From Winogradskya humida (GTDB lineage Bacteria; Actinomycetota; Actinomycetes; Mycobacteriales; Micromonosporaceae): a DNA stretch of 64,000 nucleotides. A program made the translations under genes and the position numbers. The number at the start of each line of letters is the position of its first letter. Position 1 is the first letter of the stretch. Positions 27,567 through 36,338 of the stretch are shown here, piece by piece. The stretch spans positions 16,624 through 80,623 of the forward strand of contig NZ_BOMN01000064.1 in NCBI RefSeq assembly GCF_016862215.1, given 5' to 3'. The notes beneath the pieces are model-generated. The model saw nothing but the letters and a program-made list of their open reading frames with translations. It did no database searches and was not told the origin of the DNA.

Positions 27567-27645
27567 TCGGCGGCTGGGCCGCCTCCCGCTCGGGAGGTCC
27601 CTGGCTTTGCGTCCCCGCCTTACGGCGGGTTTGCCTTTCTCGGAG
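27567..27645 (-). promoter_or_regulatory. c-di-GMP-I (GEMM) riboswitch
   Basis: Reading down the minus strand from 27645: GAGAAAGGCAAACC, a stem CCGCC-GTAA-GGCGG with a GNRA tetraloop, the hallmark GGGACGCAAAGCC, then a second stem (CCTCCCGAGCGGGAGG) and a GC-rich closing strand that runs into the AAGGAG ribosome binding site. GGCAAACC and GGACGCAAAGCC in this spacing match the GEMM-I consensus. The closing stem overlapping the ribosome binding site suggests translational control of the Calx-beta protein by cyclic di-GMP. The 3' half is less canonical than the 5' half. Confidence 0.75.
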
Positions 27646-27800
27646 CCGCACGCGACGGCTGGTGGCGCACGCCTTGAGCGCGGGGACAAAGCTCGCACTT
27701 GGGAACTGCGCCGACCGTACTGTAACCAGGGAATTAGGGCAGTGTGGGTGAATTGGGTTTTTCGCCTGGATAGCCAGCAAGACCCGATTGTTCCGTTTAA

Positions 27801-28635
27801 TTAACGCCCTAACGCGTGTTTTGTCCTTCTCGGCGAGCGCAGGACGCTCAGCGAGGAGAGCAGCACTACCAGCATCAGACCCGCCAGGAACGGCACCCGC
27901 CACCAGAACGGGAGATCCGCCGGGATCGGCGCGGGATCGGCGACCAGCTCCCCAAAATCCCCCAACGCCCCCGCCAGCCCCGCATCCCCCTGCGCCCGCG
28001 CGGCCCCGAGCGTGACCACCGTGGCGGACAGGCTCGTCCCCAGCACCAGCGGCCCCGAGTCGACGTCACCTTCCAACTCCACACCCGGCGGAAATTCCCG
28101 CACCCCGGGGCCGAGCCCGAGCGGCCGCACCACGAAGAGCGACCGGAATACGAGGTACTGCGAGCGGGCGAACGCCGGGTCGATGTCCACGAGGAACCGC
28201 TGGATGATGCTCTGCGACGTGCCCCGCGCCATCGACTCGGGTGGTCGGGACGCAGGGAGAGGACGCCGCCGCGCAGCCAGTTGGTCCAGCCCTGGTAGAA
28301 GACGCCGTACGCGGGGGTCAGGCCGGCGCTGAACGGCGCCCGGGCCTGCGGCGTTTCGAGGTGATCGAGGGCCCAGCGGACTTACGGCCCGTTGCCCAGG
28401 TCGACCTGCGTAAGGCCGTAGAGGGCGTAGAGGAAGAAATAACCTTCGGGGAAGAGCTTTTGCGCGTCGTTCGCCGCTCCCTTGTCGAGCTGGGCGCAAA
28501 GAAGGGTCAGCTGTGCGCGTACCCCCCATGATCTTGGGGCGCGACCAGCCGCACGGCCGAGAGCAGGGCGATGAGCGTGACCACGACGGCAGCGACCCTG
28601 CAAACCATGCGCTCACTCAAGAAAGTGGCATCCAC
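27801..28635 (-). pseudogene. Decayed membrane-anchored protein gene
   Basis: Protein-like sequence is spread over three frames. Segment 1 (start GTG 28635 or ATG 28608): a membrane helix, VAAVVVTLIALLSAVRLV. Frame is lost at a C6 run, 28522-28527. Segment 2: QLTLLCAQLDKGAANDAQ, LFPEGYFFLYALYGLTQVD, a TAA stop at 28382-28384, then RWALDHLE and PAYGVFYQGWTNWLRGG. Frame is lost again near 28228-28247, where a block appears deleted. Segment 3: ARGTSQSIIQRFLVDIDP, a beta region and a C-terminal helix (FLAGLMLVVLLSSL). It reads like a membrane-anchored extracytoplasmic helical-barrel protein, now inactive. Family not named with confidence. Confidence 0.65.
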
Positions 28636-28704
28636 CTGCGGAGTTTTCCTGTAGTTCGCCGGGGCGCCAACATCACGTCGTTTACAACTGATGCGGTGTT
28701 GCGC

Positions 28705-30066
28705 ATGAATGCACTTCGTCAACTCCGCGGCCGTCGTGCCGCAGTGGTGCTCGCCGCGGCCGCCATTGTGGCCGTGCCGACGGTTGCCCTGGCCGGTGAC
28801 TCGCACCCGGACAAGACCCAGGCCGCCAAGCAGGCGATCAAGGGCGGTAAGGCCCGCAACGTGATCCTGCTGATCGGCGACGGTATGGGCGACAGTGAGA
28901 TCACGATCGCGCGCAACTACCAGGTCGGCGCGGCCGGCCGGCTCGCCATGGACACGCTCCCGCTGACCGGCGCCTACACCACGTACGCCGTGCAGAAGGC
29001 CAGCCCGAACCTGCCGGAATACGTGACCGACTCGGCCGCGTCCGGCTCCGGCTGGGCGACCGGCCACAAGACGTACAACGGCGCCATCTCGGTCACCCCC
29101 GACGAGAAGCCGAAGCCGACCATCCTGGAGCTGGCCAAGGCCGCCGGTTTCCGGACGGGCGACGTCACCACCGCCGAGCTGCAGGACGCCACCCCGGCCG
29201 TGCTCGGCTCGCACGTCATCAGCCGGGACTGCAAGGGCCCGGACGCGATGGCCACCTGCGCGGTCAACGACAAGGTCAACGGCGGGGCCGGTTCGATCGC
29301 CGAACAGCTCGTGCAGACCAGGCCGGACGTCCTGCTGGGCGGTGGCAAGCAGTACTTCGACCAGACCGTCAAGGCCGGCAAGTACAAGGGCCTCACGGTC
29401 GCGCAGCAGGCGCAGGTCAACGGCTTCCAGATCGTCACCGACGCGGCCGGCCTCGCGGCGGCCAAGCCGAACCAGCCGATCCTGGGCGCCTTTGCCAAGA
29501 ACAACATGGACCTCGAGTGGACGGGCCCGACCCCCACGCGTACGGGAACCGCGCCCTCGACGTGCGCGATCAACGCCGCGCGTACGGCCACCCAGCCGCA
29601 CCTGGTCGACATGGCGTCCAAGGCCATCGACGTGCTCGACAAGCAGACGAAGAACAGCCGTAAGGGCTTCTTCCTGCAGATCGAGGGCGCGTCCATCGAC
29701 AAGCAGGACCACGCGGCCAACCCGTGCGGCCAGATCGGCGAGACGGTCGGCTTCGACACGGCCATCAAGAAGGTTCTGCAGTACCAGAAGTCGCACCCGG
29801 ACACCCTGGTCGTCGTGACCGCCGACCACGGCCACACCAGCCAGATCGTCGAGACCGCGACGCTGGGCTACACCGCGACGCTGACCACGCACGACGGCGC
29901 CAACATGACCATCAGCTACGCGACGTCGGAGATCACCGGCTCGCAGCAGCACACCGGCACCGAGGTCAGGATCGCCGCCGGTGGCCCGCAGGCCGCCAAC
30001 GTGCTCGGCGTGACCAACCAGACCGACCTGTTCTTCACCATGAAGCGGGCACTCGGCGTGAACTGA
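28705..30066 (+). CDS. Secreted alkaline phosphatase, PhoA type
   Basis: 453 residues from the ATG at 28705 (GTG at 28696 is in frame). Signal peptide ending VPTVALAGD. Metal and active-site motifs: VILLIGDGMGDSEI, TDSAASGSGWATGHKTYNG with the nucleophilic Ser, EGASIDKQDHAANP, VVVTADHGHTSQI and the C-terminal HTGTEVRIAAGGP. Releases phosphate from phosphomonoesters outside the cell. Its upstream region overlaps the pseudogene start on the other strand. No PHO box seen. Confidence 0.92.
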   Translation: MNALRQLRGRRAAVVLAAAAIVAVPTVALAGDSHPDKTQAAKQAIKGGKARNVILLIGDGMGDSEITIARNYQVGAAGRLAMDTLPLTGAYTTYAVQKASPNLPEYVTDSAASGSGWATGHKTYNGAISVTPDEKPKPTILELAKAAGFRTGDVTTAELQDATPAVLGSHVISRDCKGPDAMATCAVNDKVNGGAGSIAEQLVQTRPDVLLGGGKQYFDQTVKAGKYKGLTVAQQAQVNGFQIVTDAAGLAAAKPNQPILGAFAKNNMDLEWTGPTPTRTGTAPSTCAINAARTATQPHLVDMASKAIDVLDKQTKNSRKGFFLQIEGASIDKQDHAANPCGQIGETVGFDTAIKKVLQYQKSHPDTLVVVTADHGHTSQIVETATLGYTATLTTHDGANMTISYATSEITGSQQHTGTEVRIAAGGPQAANVLGVTNQTDLFFTMKRALGVN

Positions 30067-30078
30067 CGCCTCCGCTGA

Positions 30079-30115
30079 GAAGGGCACGCCTCCCCGCCGG
30101 GGGCGTGCCCTTCTT
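30079..30115 (+). terminator. Terminator after the alkaline phosphatase
   Basis: GAAGGGCACGCC pairs with GGCGTGCCCTTC over an 11-nt loop, then TTCT. Only 19 nt remain before the GH16 start, so the GH16 gene must use a promoter close to or inside this hairpin. Confidence 0.85.
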
Positions 30116-30133
30116 CTATATGCTGCCCCTTCA

Positions 30134-31375
30134 ATGCGCAAACGAACGATCGCCCTGATCGCGACGGCCCTGATCGCGACGGCTCTGGCCGCCGCCGCGC
30201 TGATCCCGCTGCTGGCGGGCGACGAGCATGACAAGAAGCCGGCTGCCGGTCGTGAGGTCCGGCTCGTCCTCAGCCCCGTCGCCGACACCACGATCAGCCA
30301 GGTGGTGCAGGACGGCGATCTGAGCGCCAAAACGACGCTGGCGACCTGCCCGGCAACCTGTGAGAACGACCCCAGCGGGCGGCGGGACGCGCAACTGCGG
30401 TTCTCGCTGACAACGCTGCCCGCGAACGCGACCGACGTGCACGCCACGCTGCGCGTCTACTCGTGGCAGGACTACCCGGCCCGCATCTCCGTCGGCGACG
30501 CGAAGCTTCCCGCGGTGCGAACGGGCTTCAACGAATTCCCGGTCAACCTCGGCGACGGCACTTTCACACTTTCCCAGGAGAGTTACGACCAGCGGATTTA
30601 CTGGGCCTCGGAGGAAAACGCCGATCCGGCGCTGCGGCCTCAGCTGGTGGTCTCCTACCGGCAGGCCGGCTGGAAGCTGGTGTGGGGTGACGAATTCGAC
30701 GGCGGCACGCTCGACCGCTCGAAGTGGAACCTGCGCAACGGCGAGGCCCGCGACATCGACCTCGGGTGCAACGTCGACAGCCCGGCCAACACGTTCGTCA
30801 GCGGCGGCATGCTGACCCTGCGCGCGCTGCGGCAGAGCGTGGCCTGTGGCTCCCGGACCCGGCAGTTCACCCAGTCGTACCTCGACACCATGGGCAAGGC
30901 GTCCTGGCAGTACGGCCGGTTCGAGATCCGCGCCAAGTCCCCGACGACCGCCACCGGCTCCACCGGGCTGTGGCCGGCGTTCTGGCTGCGCCCCGACGAC
31001 GGCGGCAACGGCGAGATCGACATCACCGAGCTGCCCGGCGGCGGCGCCTGGTACGACAAGGCCACCGCCTCGATCTTCTGGGACTACACGCCGGTCAAGC
31101 AGGACGTCCGGATCCCGCTGCCCGGCGGGGCGCTGGCTTCGGACGGCTTCCACACGTACGCGACCGAGTGGACCGCCGACTCGCTGAAGTGGTACATCGA
31201 CGACCAGCTGGTCTGGACCCGCGACCGGACCACGACACCGTGGTACGACCAGGCCTTTCACAAGCCGTACAACATCCGGCTCAACACCCAGGTCGGCGGC
31301 TGGCTCGGCACCCCGGACGCCGCAACCGTCTTCCCCGCCGATTTTGTCGTCGACTACGTCCGCGTCTACCAGTAG
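30134..31375 (+). CDS. Exported GH16 beta-glucanase
   Basis: 413 residues. N-terminal signal or anchor (TIALIATALIATALAAAALI), a beta-sandwich module at about 38-175 (VRLVLSPVADTTI to LRPQLVVSYR, DNRLRE/CBM-like), then GH16: LVWGDEFDGGTLDRSKWN, WQYGRFEIRAKSP, and the catalytic EIDITE near 293-299 with both Glu present. Ends in FVVDYVRVYQ. Endo-cleavage of beta-1,3 or mixed-link glucans, laminarinase type. It heads a strand of three genes beside the EPS cluster and could trim or release the cell's own polymer. Confidence 0.88.
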   Translation: MRKRTIALIATALIATALAAAALIPLLAGDEHDKKPAAGREVRLVLSPVADTTISQVVQDGDLSAKTTLATCPATCENDPSGRRDAQLRFSLTTLPANATDVHATLRVYSWQDYPARISVGDAKLPAVRTGFNEFPVNLGDGTFTLSQESYDQRIYWASEENADPALRPQLVVSYRQAGWKLVWGDEFDGGTLDRSKWNLRNGEARDIDLGCNVDSPANTFVSGGMLTLRALRQSVACGSRTRQFTQSYLDTMGKASWQYGRFEIRAKSPTTATGSTGLWPAFWLRPDDGGNGEIDITELPGGGAWYDKATASIFWDYTPVKQDVRIPLPGGALASDGFHTYATEWTADSLKWYIDDQLVWTRDRTTTPWYDQAFHKPYNIRLNTQVGGWLGTPDAATVFPADFVVDYVRVYQ

Positions 31376-31388
31376 CAGGAGCAAAACC

Positions 31389-32555
31389 GTGCAGGAAGTT
31401 CTGGGGCAGCGGCTCGGCTGGGTGGTCCGGGCCGTCTTCGACAACCCCGGCGTGACGGTCAAGGTCGGCGACGACCCCACCGCCACCGTCAGGTACGCCG
31501 TGATCCCCGCCCTCGGCAACGCCCGTTTCCTGCTGCCCCTGGCCTCCGCACGGGTGACGGCGGCGTCGCTGCTGGCGTACAACGCGCTGCGCCCGCCGAA
31601 GGTCCGCGCGGGCCGCGCCGCGGTCGGTGTGCTGGCCCGCGTCGGGCTGCTCGGTCTCACCAACGCGCCGGTCCTGTCGGTTCACGCCGACAAGGCGGAA
31701 GACCTGCTCTCCGGCTTCCTCGCCGCCGAGCTCGGCTACGACCGGCTGCACGCGGCGATCGGCATCCGGCCGCCGGACCCGCACCACAAGCCGACCCTGC
31801 AGCTCTTCGACGACCAGGGCCGCCCCCGCGGGTACGCGAAGATCGGCTGGAACGACGGCACCCGGGCGATGGTCCGCGCGGAGGCAGCCACGCTGGCCGC
31901 GCTGCCCGCCGGGGGTGGTTTCCCACCCGCGCCGCAGCTCAAGCTGCACACCCAGTGGCACGGCCGGGAGATCGCGGTCATCGAGCCGATGCCCCGCGAC
32001 GTGCGACGCATCCGCAGGCCGGACAGCCCCCGGCTCGACGCGATGCTCGCGGTCGCCCGGCGCGGTGGGCCGGCTACTCCTCCGGTCCCGGTGACCGGCC
32101 TGATCGCCGGGTGGCGGGACCGTGCCAAGGACGCCGACCCGCGCATCCACGTATTCATCGACAGGCTTGACACCGGGCTCACACTCGAATTCGGGGACTG
32201 GCACGGCGACTGGGTGCCGTGGAACATGGCCCGGCATCGGGGAGGGCTGCTCGTGTGGGACTGGGAGAACCGGGCTGCGGGCGTACCCGTCGGATTTGAC
32301 CTCGCCCACCAGGCCTTCCAGACGGCCCTGTCCACCCACGGCAAGCCCGCCGCCGACTGTGCGGAAGCGGTCGACGGTGCCTTGGCCGCCTACGGCCCGG
32401 CGTTGGGGCTTGACCCGGCCCGGCAGCGGTTCGTCGCGGACGCCTACCTGGTCGAGCTGTGGCTGCGCACCTACGAGTTGTCCGGCGGTGGTGCGGGCTG
32501 GAACCCCAAGCTGCATCCCGCGTTGCTCGACGTCCTGGAGGCCCGGCATGGGTAA
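31389..32555 (+). CDS. Kinase-like (APH-fold) phosphotransferase
   Basis: 388 residues from a GTG at 31389 with AGGAG upstream. A first half (LGWVVRAVFDNPG...YAKIGWNDG) resembles the N-lobe of aminoglycoside-phosphotransferase-like kinases, where KIGWN supplies the lysine strand. The catalytic loop is FGDWHGDWVPWNM (His272) and the metal Asp lies in LVWDWENRA (Asp291), both intact. Members sit beside polysaccharide genes in actinomycetes, so a sugar, lipid or polyol is a likely substrate. Overlaps the next gene by eight bases. Confidence 0.75.
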   Translation: MQEVLGQRLGWVVRAVFDNPGVTVKVGDDPTATVRYAVIPALGNARFLLPLASARVTAASLLAYNALRPPKVRAGRAAVGVLARVGLLGLTNAPVLSVHADKAEDLLSGFLAAELGYDRLHAAIGIRPPDPHHKPTLQLFDDQGRPRGYAKIGWNDGTRAMVRAEAATLAALPAGGGFPPAPQLKLHTQWHGREIAVIEPMPRDVRRIRRPDSPRLDAMLAVARRGGPATPPVPVTGLIAGWRDRAKDADPRIHVFIDRLDTGLTLEFGDWHGDWVPWNMARHRGGLLVWDWENRAAGVPVGFDLAHQAFQTALSTHGKPAADCAEAVDGALAAYGPALGLDPARQRFVADAYLVELWLRTYELSGGGAGWNPKLHPALLDVLEARHG

Positions 32556-32988
32556 CGCCTCGTTCGTGTCACCCGAACGGCCGTGGAAAATCGGTCTCGC
32601 GCTGGTCCTCGGCATCAGCTTCCTGGCGCGGGCCATGGCCGAGGACGGGCTGACGGCGTTTGTGCTCGACGCGGTCACGGGGGTCGTGGGCCTCGTGCTG
32701 GCGTGGCGGATCGCCGCGACGAAGGTGTCGGTCACGCCGTCGCTGATCGAGGACGTCCGGCTCTTCCGCCGGGTCTCCTGGCCGCGTGACCAGGTCGTCG
32801 ATGTAGTCGTGAGACGGCCCGGTGGGCTGTGGGCGGGGCAGTGCCTCGTGCTCGTCCTCGCGGACGGCACCGAGGCTGCTCTGCTCGCGTCCCGGGCCTA
32901 CTCCCGCTTTCCGATCGGCTCCCACCCGCAGCGACTCGCGGCGATGGCCGGGCAGCTGCGGGATGCGCTTGTTACTCAGCCCAGCTGA
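32548..32988 (+). CDS. Small membrane protein with PH-like domain
   Basis: 146 residues from the ATG at 32548. Two hydrophobic segments (IGLALVLGISFLARAM, LDAVTGVVGLVLAWRIAA) are followed by a bacterial PH-type domain: VTPSLIEDVRLFRRVSWPRDQVVDVVVRR and LVLVLADGTEAALLASRAYSR. Such proteins probably act at the membrane interface, perhaps with the kinase-like neighbour with which it is coupled. It runs 17 bases into the convergent sulfotransferase gene. Confidence 0.75.
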   Translation: MGNASFVSPERPWKIGLALVLGISFLARAMAEDGLTAFVLDAVTGVVGLVLAWRIAATKVSVTPSLIEDVRLFRRVSWPRDQVVDVVVRRPGGLWAGQCLVLVLADGTEAALLASRAYSRFPIGSHPQRLAAMAGQLRDALVTQPS

Positions 32989-33838
32989 AACGCATCGACA
33001 GCCGGTCTGCCAGGGCCGCGTTGTAGGGCTGGTAGTACGCTGTGAGCTCCGCCCGCACGTCGTCGTCCATACCCTTGCTTGGGCGATCGTTGAAGACGTC
33101 GTAGGCGGGCAACTCGTACGCCGGCAGCCCGACGAACGACAGGATCTGCGCGTACGTCTGCGCGGGCTCCCGGTAGAACGTCTCGCTCGCCACGAAGAGC
33201 AGCTGGGACCGGTCGAACCGCGCCAGCCACGGCTCGAGATGCTCGAGGTACCGCCCACGCGCCCGATACGAATACCAGTCGAACGCGGTGTCATCGGGTT
33301 TTGCCGTAGCCGTGCGGCTCTCCTCCGCGGCCAGCGCCTCCCGGAAGCCGAGCGGCTCGACGCCCTCCCCGCGACGCTCCTTCCAGTGTGAGAAAGCGCG
33401 CTCGACCGGGTCCCGCAGCAACACGATCATCCGCGCCTGCGGCATCAGCTCGGCGACCCGCCCCGGCACCTCGGGATGGAACATGTACAGCGGCGCGGCC
33501 TCGCCCACCTTCGACGGCCCGCCGTGCTTGCGTTCCAGGGCGGCGCGCTGCCGGTCGGTCGGGAAGTGCGAGCGGTACCAGGCCTCACCGCGCGACCAGT
33601 TCTCCTCGAAGTAGTGCGAGGTCTTGGTGTTCCACGCCGGGAAGAGCCGCGGCACGAGCGGATGCTGGATCAGGTAGTTCCACAGCGAGGTGGTGCCGCC
33701 GCGCTTCGTCCCGATGACCAGGAAGTCGGGCAGCGGCCGCCGGTCGCTCGTGCGTTCGCCATAGCGGACCAGCAACTCCCTGACCTGCTCCTTCGCACCG
33801 GCCGGCGCGACCCCTTTGAGCTTGTCCTTCACACTCAT
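32972..33838 (-). CDS. PAPS-dependent sulfotransferase
   Basis: 288 residues. 5'-phosphosulfate loop FLVIGTKRGGTTSLWNYL near 40-57 and 3'-phosphate motif IVLLRDPVERAFSHW near 150-164, with a heparan-sulfate-sulfotransferase-like middle (KTSHYFEENW, GEAAPLYMFHPEVP). It transfers sulfate from PAPS to a hydroxyl or amine of a sugar. Coupled by ATGA to the flippase, so the target is probably the exported glycan or its lipid-linked precursor. Confidence 0.9.
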   Translation of the reverse strand: MSVKDKLKGVAPAGAKEQVRELLVRYGERTSDRRPLPDFLVIGTKRGGTTSLWNYLIQHPLVPRLFPAWNTKTSHYFEENWSRGEAWYRSHFPTDRQRAALERKHGGPSKVGEAAPLYMFHPEVPGRVAELMPQARMIVLLRDPVERAFSHWKERRGEGVEPLGFREALAAEESRTATAKPDDTAFDWYSYRARGRYLEHLEPWLARFDRSQLLFVASETFYREPAQTYAQILSFVGLPAYELPAYDVFNDRPSKGMDDDVRAELTAYYQPYNAALADRLSMRFSWAE

Positions 33839-35424
33839 CTCAGCTGCGTCCTCACTGTCTTCAGCGCCGCACGGACCCGGCCGTCAGCGAGCAGTGCCAG
33901 GCACCCCGCGACGATCACGGCAAGTGCGACGGCAAGCCCACCCAATCCACGACCCGCGACGAGAGTGCCGATCAGGGCCGCAGCGCCGGTCGCGCCCAGC
34001 ACCCCCACCGCCGACACGATTTCGGTACGCCCGAAGAGCGCCTCCCCCAGCGCCCGCCTCGCCAGCACCGCGGCCACCACGTTCTCGACCACGATCCCCG
34101 ACGACCACGCGATCGCCGCCCCCAGCGCCCCATGACCGGGAACCAGCACCACACACCCGACGACGTTCAGCGCCAGCCCCGCCACACAGGCCAGCAGGTG
34201 CCCACGGCTGTTCCCGCTCATCAACAGCACGGTCTGCACGAGCCCGACCCCGACATTGACCAGCATCGCCACAGCCAGCACCGCCATCGGCCCCGCACCC
34301 GCCCGGAACTCCCGCCCGAACAACTCCAGAAAACCAGGAGCAAAAACCGCCAGCAGCGCGTACGCAGGCCACGAAAGCACCACAATCCACAACGTCGTAC
34401 GCCGATAGACCTCCGCCGCCTCCCGCCGCCTTCCCACCCCGAGCAACCGGGACAGCTGAGGCGCAATCGCCACCCTGAGCCCCTGCATGATCAGCAACCC
34501 AGCAAGCGCATAACGCCCCACCGCCGCAAAGACCCCCGCCTCAGCTTGCGTCGACAACGCCCCGGTGAGCAGGACGCCCACCCACATGCTGCTGGCATCA
34601 ATAGCCACCGAAGCCGCCCGCGGCAGCGCAAACCCCCAAAACAACCGCCACGCCGCCCGATCCAACCCGCGGGCCTCGTTCTCCCCCAGTGGCCCGCGCG
34701 CCTCGCTGCCCAACCGGCCCAACCCGCGGGCCTCGTTCTCCCCCAGTGGCCCGCGCGCTCTGCTTTCCAACCGGCCTCTTCCGCGCGTTCCCCCTGTTGA
34801 ATTGTTCGATTTGCGGGGTTTACCGATCAGTGCAATCGCGATGATCAACGCGGCGGCGATCGGCAGCAGCCAACCGGCAAAGCCGAGCAGCACCCCGCCC
34901 CCCGCCAGCACCGCGGCGATCATCAGAGCCGGCCGCGCAATAGGCACAAAAAGGAACTGCACCCCGGCATAAACAGCCACCGGCCGCGTGGCACGCACCG
35001 CCGCAAGCAGCACAGTCGACGCCACAATCACCGGAACGCCAACAAACGCGAGCCGAATCAGCCCAGCGCCATCCGGATCATCAAGCAGCGCGCGCGAGAT
35101 CGGATCAGCCGCCGCAAGCCCGATCGCCGCGACCACCACCGACAAACCCACCGTCGGCAGCAACGCAACCGGCAGCAGCGCTTCACTTTTTTGAGGACTG
35201 CGCGGAATCGCCCACATCAGACCCGTGTCGGCGCCCAGGCAGCAGACCGCCCCGACGATGGTCACCAGCCCGATGACGCTGAACAGCGCCCCCGACCCGT
35301 CCGCGCCGAACGTCCGCACGATCACCGTGGTCAGCACGAAGCCGAACGCCCCGTTGGCCGCGGCGCCGATCAGCCCGATCGCGCCACTTCGCGTGCTCTG
35401 GCGTACCTCAGATGTTGCCGTCAC
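33835..35424 (-). CDS. Polysaccharide flippase, MOP superfamily (Wzx-like)
   Basis: 529 residues from a GTG. About 12-14 membrane helices. N-terminus SGAIGLIGAAANGAFGFVLTTVIVRTFGADGSGALFS is typical of Wzx/MurJ-like proteins. It would flip lipid-linked oligosaccharide across the membrane. The middle cytoplasmic loop has an unusual insert at about 215-255, Arg/Gly/Glu-rich, built from two copies of a 19-residue unit containing ARGPLGENEARGL. The start shares a base with the stop of the GT2 gene. Confidence 0.9.
   Translation of the reverse strand: MTATSEVRQSTRSGAIGLIGAAANGAFGFVLTTVIVRTFGADGSGALFSVIGLVTIVGAVCCLGADTGLMWAIPRSPQKSEALLPVALLPTVGLSVVVAAIGLAAADPISRALLDDPDGAGLIRLAFVGVPVIVASTVLLAAVRATRPVAVYAGVQFLFVPIARPALMIAAVLAGGGVLLGFAGWLLPIAAALIIAIALIGKPRKSNNSTGGTRGRGRLESRARGPLGENEARGLGRLGSEARGPLGENEARGLDRAAWRLFWGFALPRAASVAIDASSMWVGVLLTGALSTQAEAGVFAAVGRYALAGLLIMQGLRVAIAPQLSRLLGVGRRREAAEVYRRTTLWIVVLSWPAYALLAVFAPGFLELFGREFRAGAGPMAVLAVAMLVNVGVGLVQTVLLMSGNSRGHLLACVAGLALNVVGCVVLVPGHGALGAAIAWSSGIVVENVVAAVLARRALGEALFGRTEIVSAVGVLGATGAAALIGTLVAGRGLGGLAVALAVIVAGCLALLADGRVRAALKTVRTQLR
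34664..34777. repeat. Two-copy 57-bp tandem repeat inside the flippase gene
   Basis: Copies start at 34664 and 34721 (AACCCGCGGGCCTCGTTCTC in each). The unit is 57 bp, a multiple of three, so it inserts 19 residues without shifting the frame. The second copy is slightly diverged at its end. It encodes the hydrophilic loop insert. Confidence 0.85.
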
Positions 35425-36338
35425 TAAATCCCTTTGCCGCGTTTCTGGGCCATGCGCAGGGCCCGCTCGCCGGTCATCAACCCCATGATCACCGGGAGGG
35501 TGACCAGGACCCGCTTCTCGGTGGGGTTGAGACGCAGGACGGCGGCCAGCTCTTTGATCGCTTCGGTACGCCGATGGCCGGACGCGAGCGCGAAAGCGAT
35601 CTGCCCCCGCAGCCGGGCCATCCCCTCACGGCTCTCGGCCAGCTCGGGGTGCTTGGCGATGAGATACCGCTGGGCCTCGACGATCATCGCCCAGCGGCCG
35701 AAGTAGTACGAGCCGCCGTGCCAGTCGACGATGACCAGGGCGGCGGGGACGATCGCGATCGGTGTCTGCGCGGCGACGCGCAGGAGCCACTCGTAGTCCT
35801 CGCTGTAGCCGCCGGGGATGTTCTCGTCGACCTCGCCGGCAGCGGCCCAGATCGAGCGGCGTACCAGCATGGTGCTCGAATGCACCTCCATGACCCGGTC
35901 CGCGAGGAAGTCGCGCAGATAGACCCGGTCGGTGTCGAGGATGCGTTCCTTGTCGATGCCGGGGCCGCGCAGCCGCAGCCCGCAACTGACCGCGCCGACC
36001 TCGGGGTGGGCGAGCAGCGCCACCTGCCGGGTCAGCTTCGACGCGAGCCAGATGTCGTCGTCGTCGCAGAAGGCGAGCAGCTCGCCGGTGGCCGCGTCGA
36101 CCCCGCTGTTGCGCCCGCCGGGCAGGCCCTGGGTGCGGGTGTTGCTGATCAGTTTGAGGGCGCGGTTGGGGCCGACCTCCACCACCAGATCGCGGACCTG
36201 CACGTGGTCGTAGACGACGATGCACTCGACCCGGCCCACGTAGTCCTGGTTGAGGATGCTGATGACCGCGCGTTCGAGGAGCCCGGGACGGTCGCGGGTG
36301 GCGACGACCACAGTGACGTCGGGCGGGCGGTTATGCAC
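35424..36338 (-). CDS. Family 2 glycosyltransferase
   Basis: 304 residues from a GTG at 36338. GT-A fold: VTVVVATRDRPGLLERAVISIL, GGRNSGVDAATGELLAFCDDDD (the DDDD metal motif), and SEDYEWLLRVA as acceptor-side acidic motif. No membrane helix. Adds a sugar to the growing repeat unit in the cytoplasm. Its stop overlaps the flippase start and its start overlaps the Wzz gene's stop by eight bases. Confidence 0.9.
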   Translation of the reverse strand: MHNRPPDVTVVVATRDRPGLLERAVISILNQDYVGRVECIVVYDHVQVRDLVVEVGPNRALKLISNTRTQGLPGGRNSGVDAATGELLAFCDDDDIWLASKLTRQVALLAHPEVGAVSCGLRLRGPGIDKERILDTDRVYLRDFLADRVMEVHSSTMLVRRSIWAAAGEVDENIPGGYSEDYEWLLRVAAQTPIAIVPAALVIVDWHGGSYYFGRWAMIVEAQRYLIAKHPELAESREGMARLRGQIAFALASGHRRTEAIKELAAVLRLNPTEKRVLVTLPVIMGLMTGERALRMAQKRGKGI

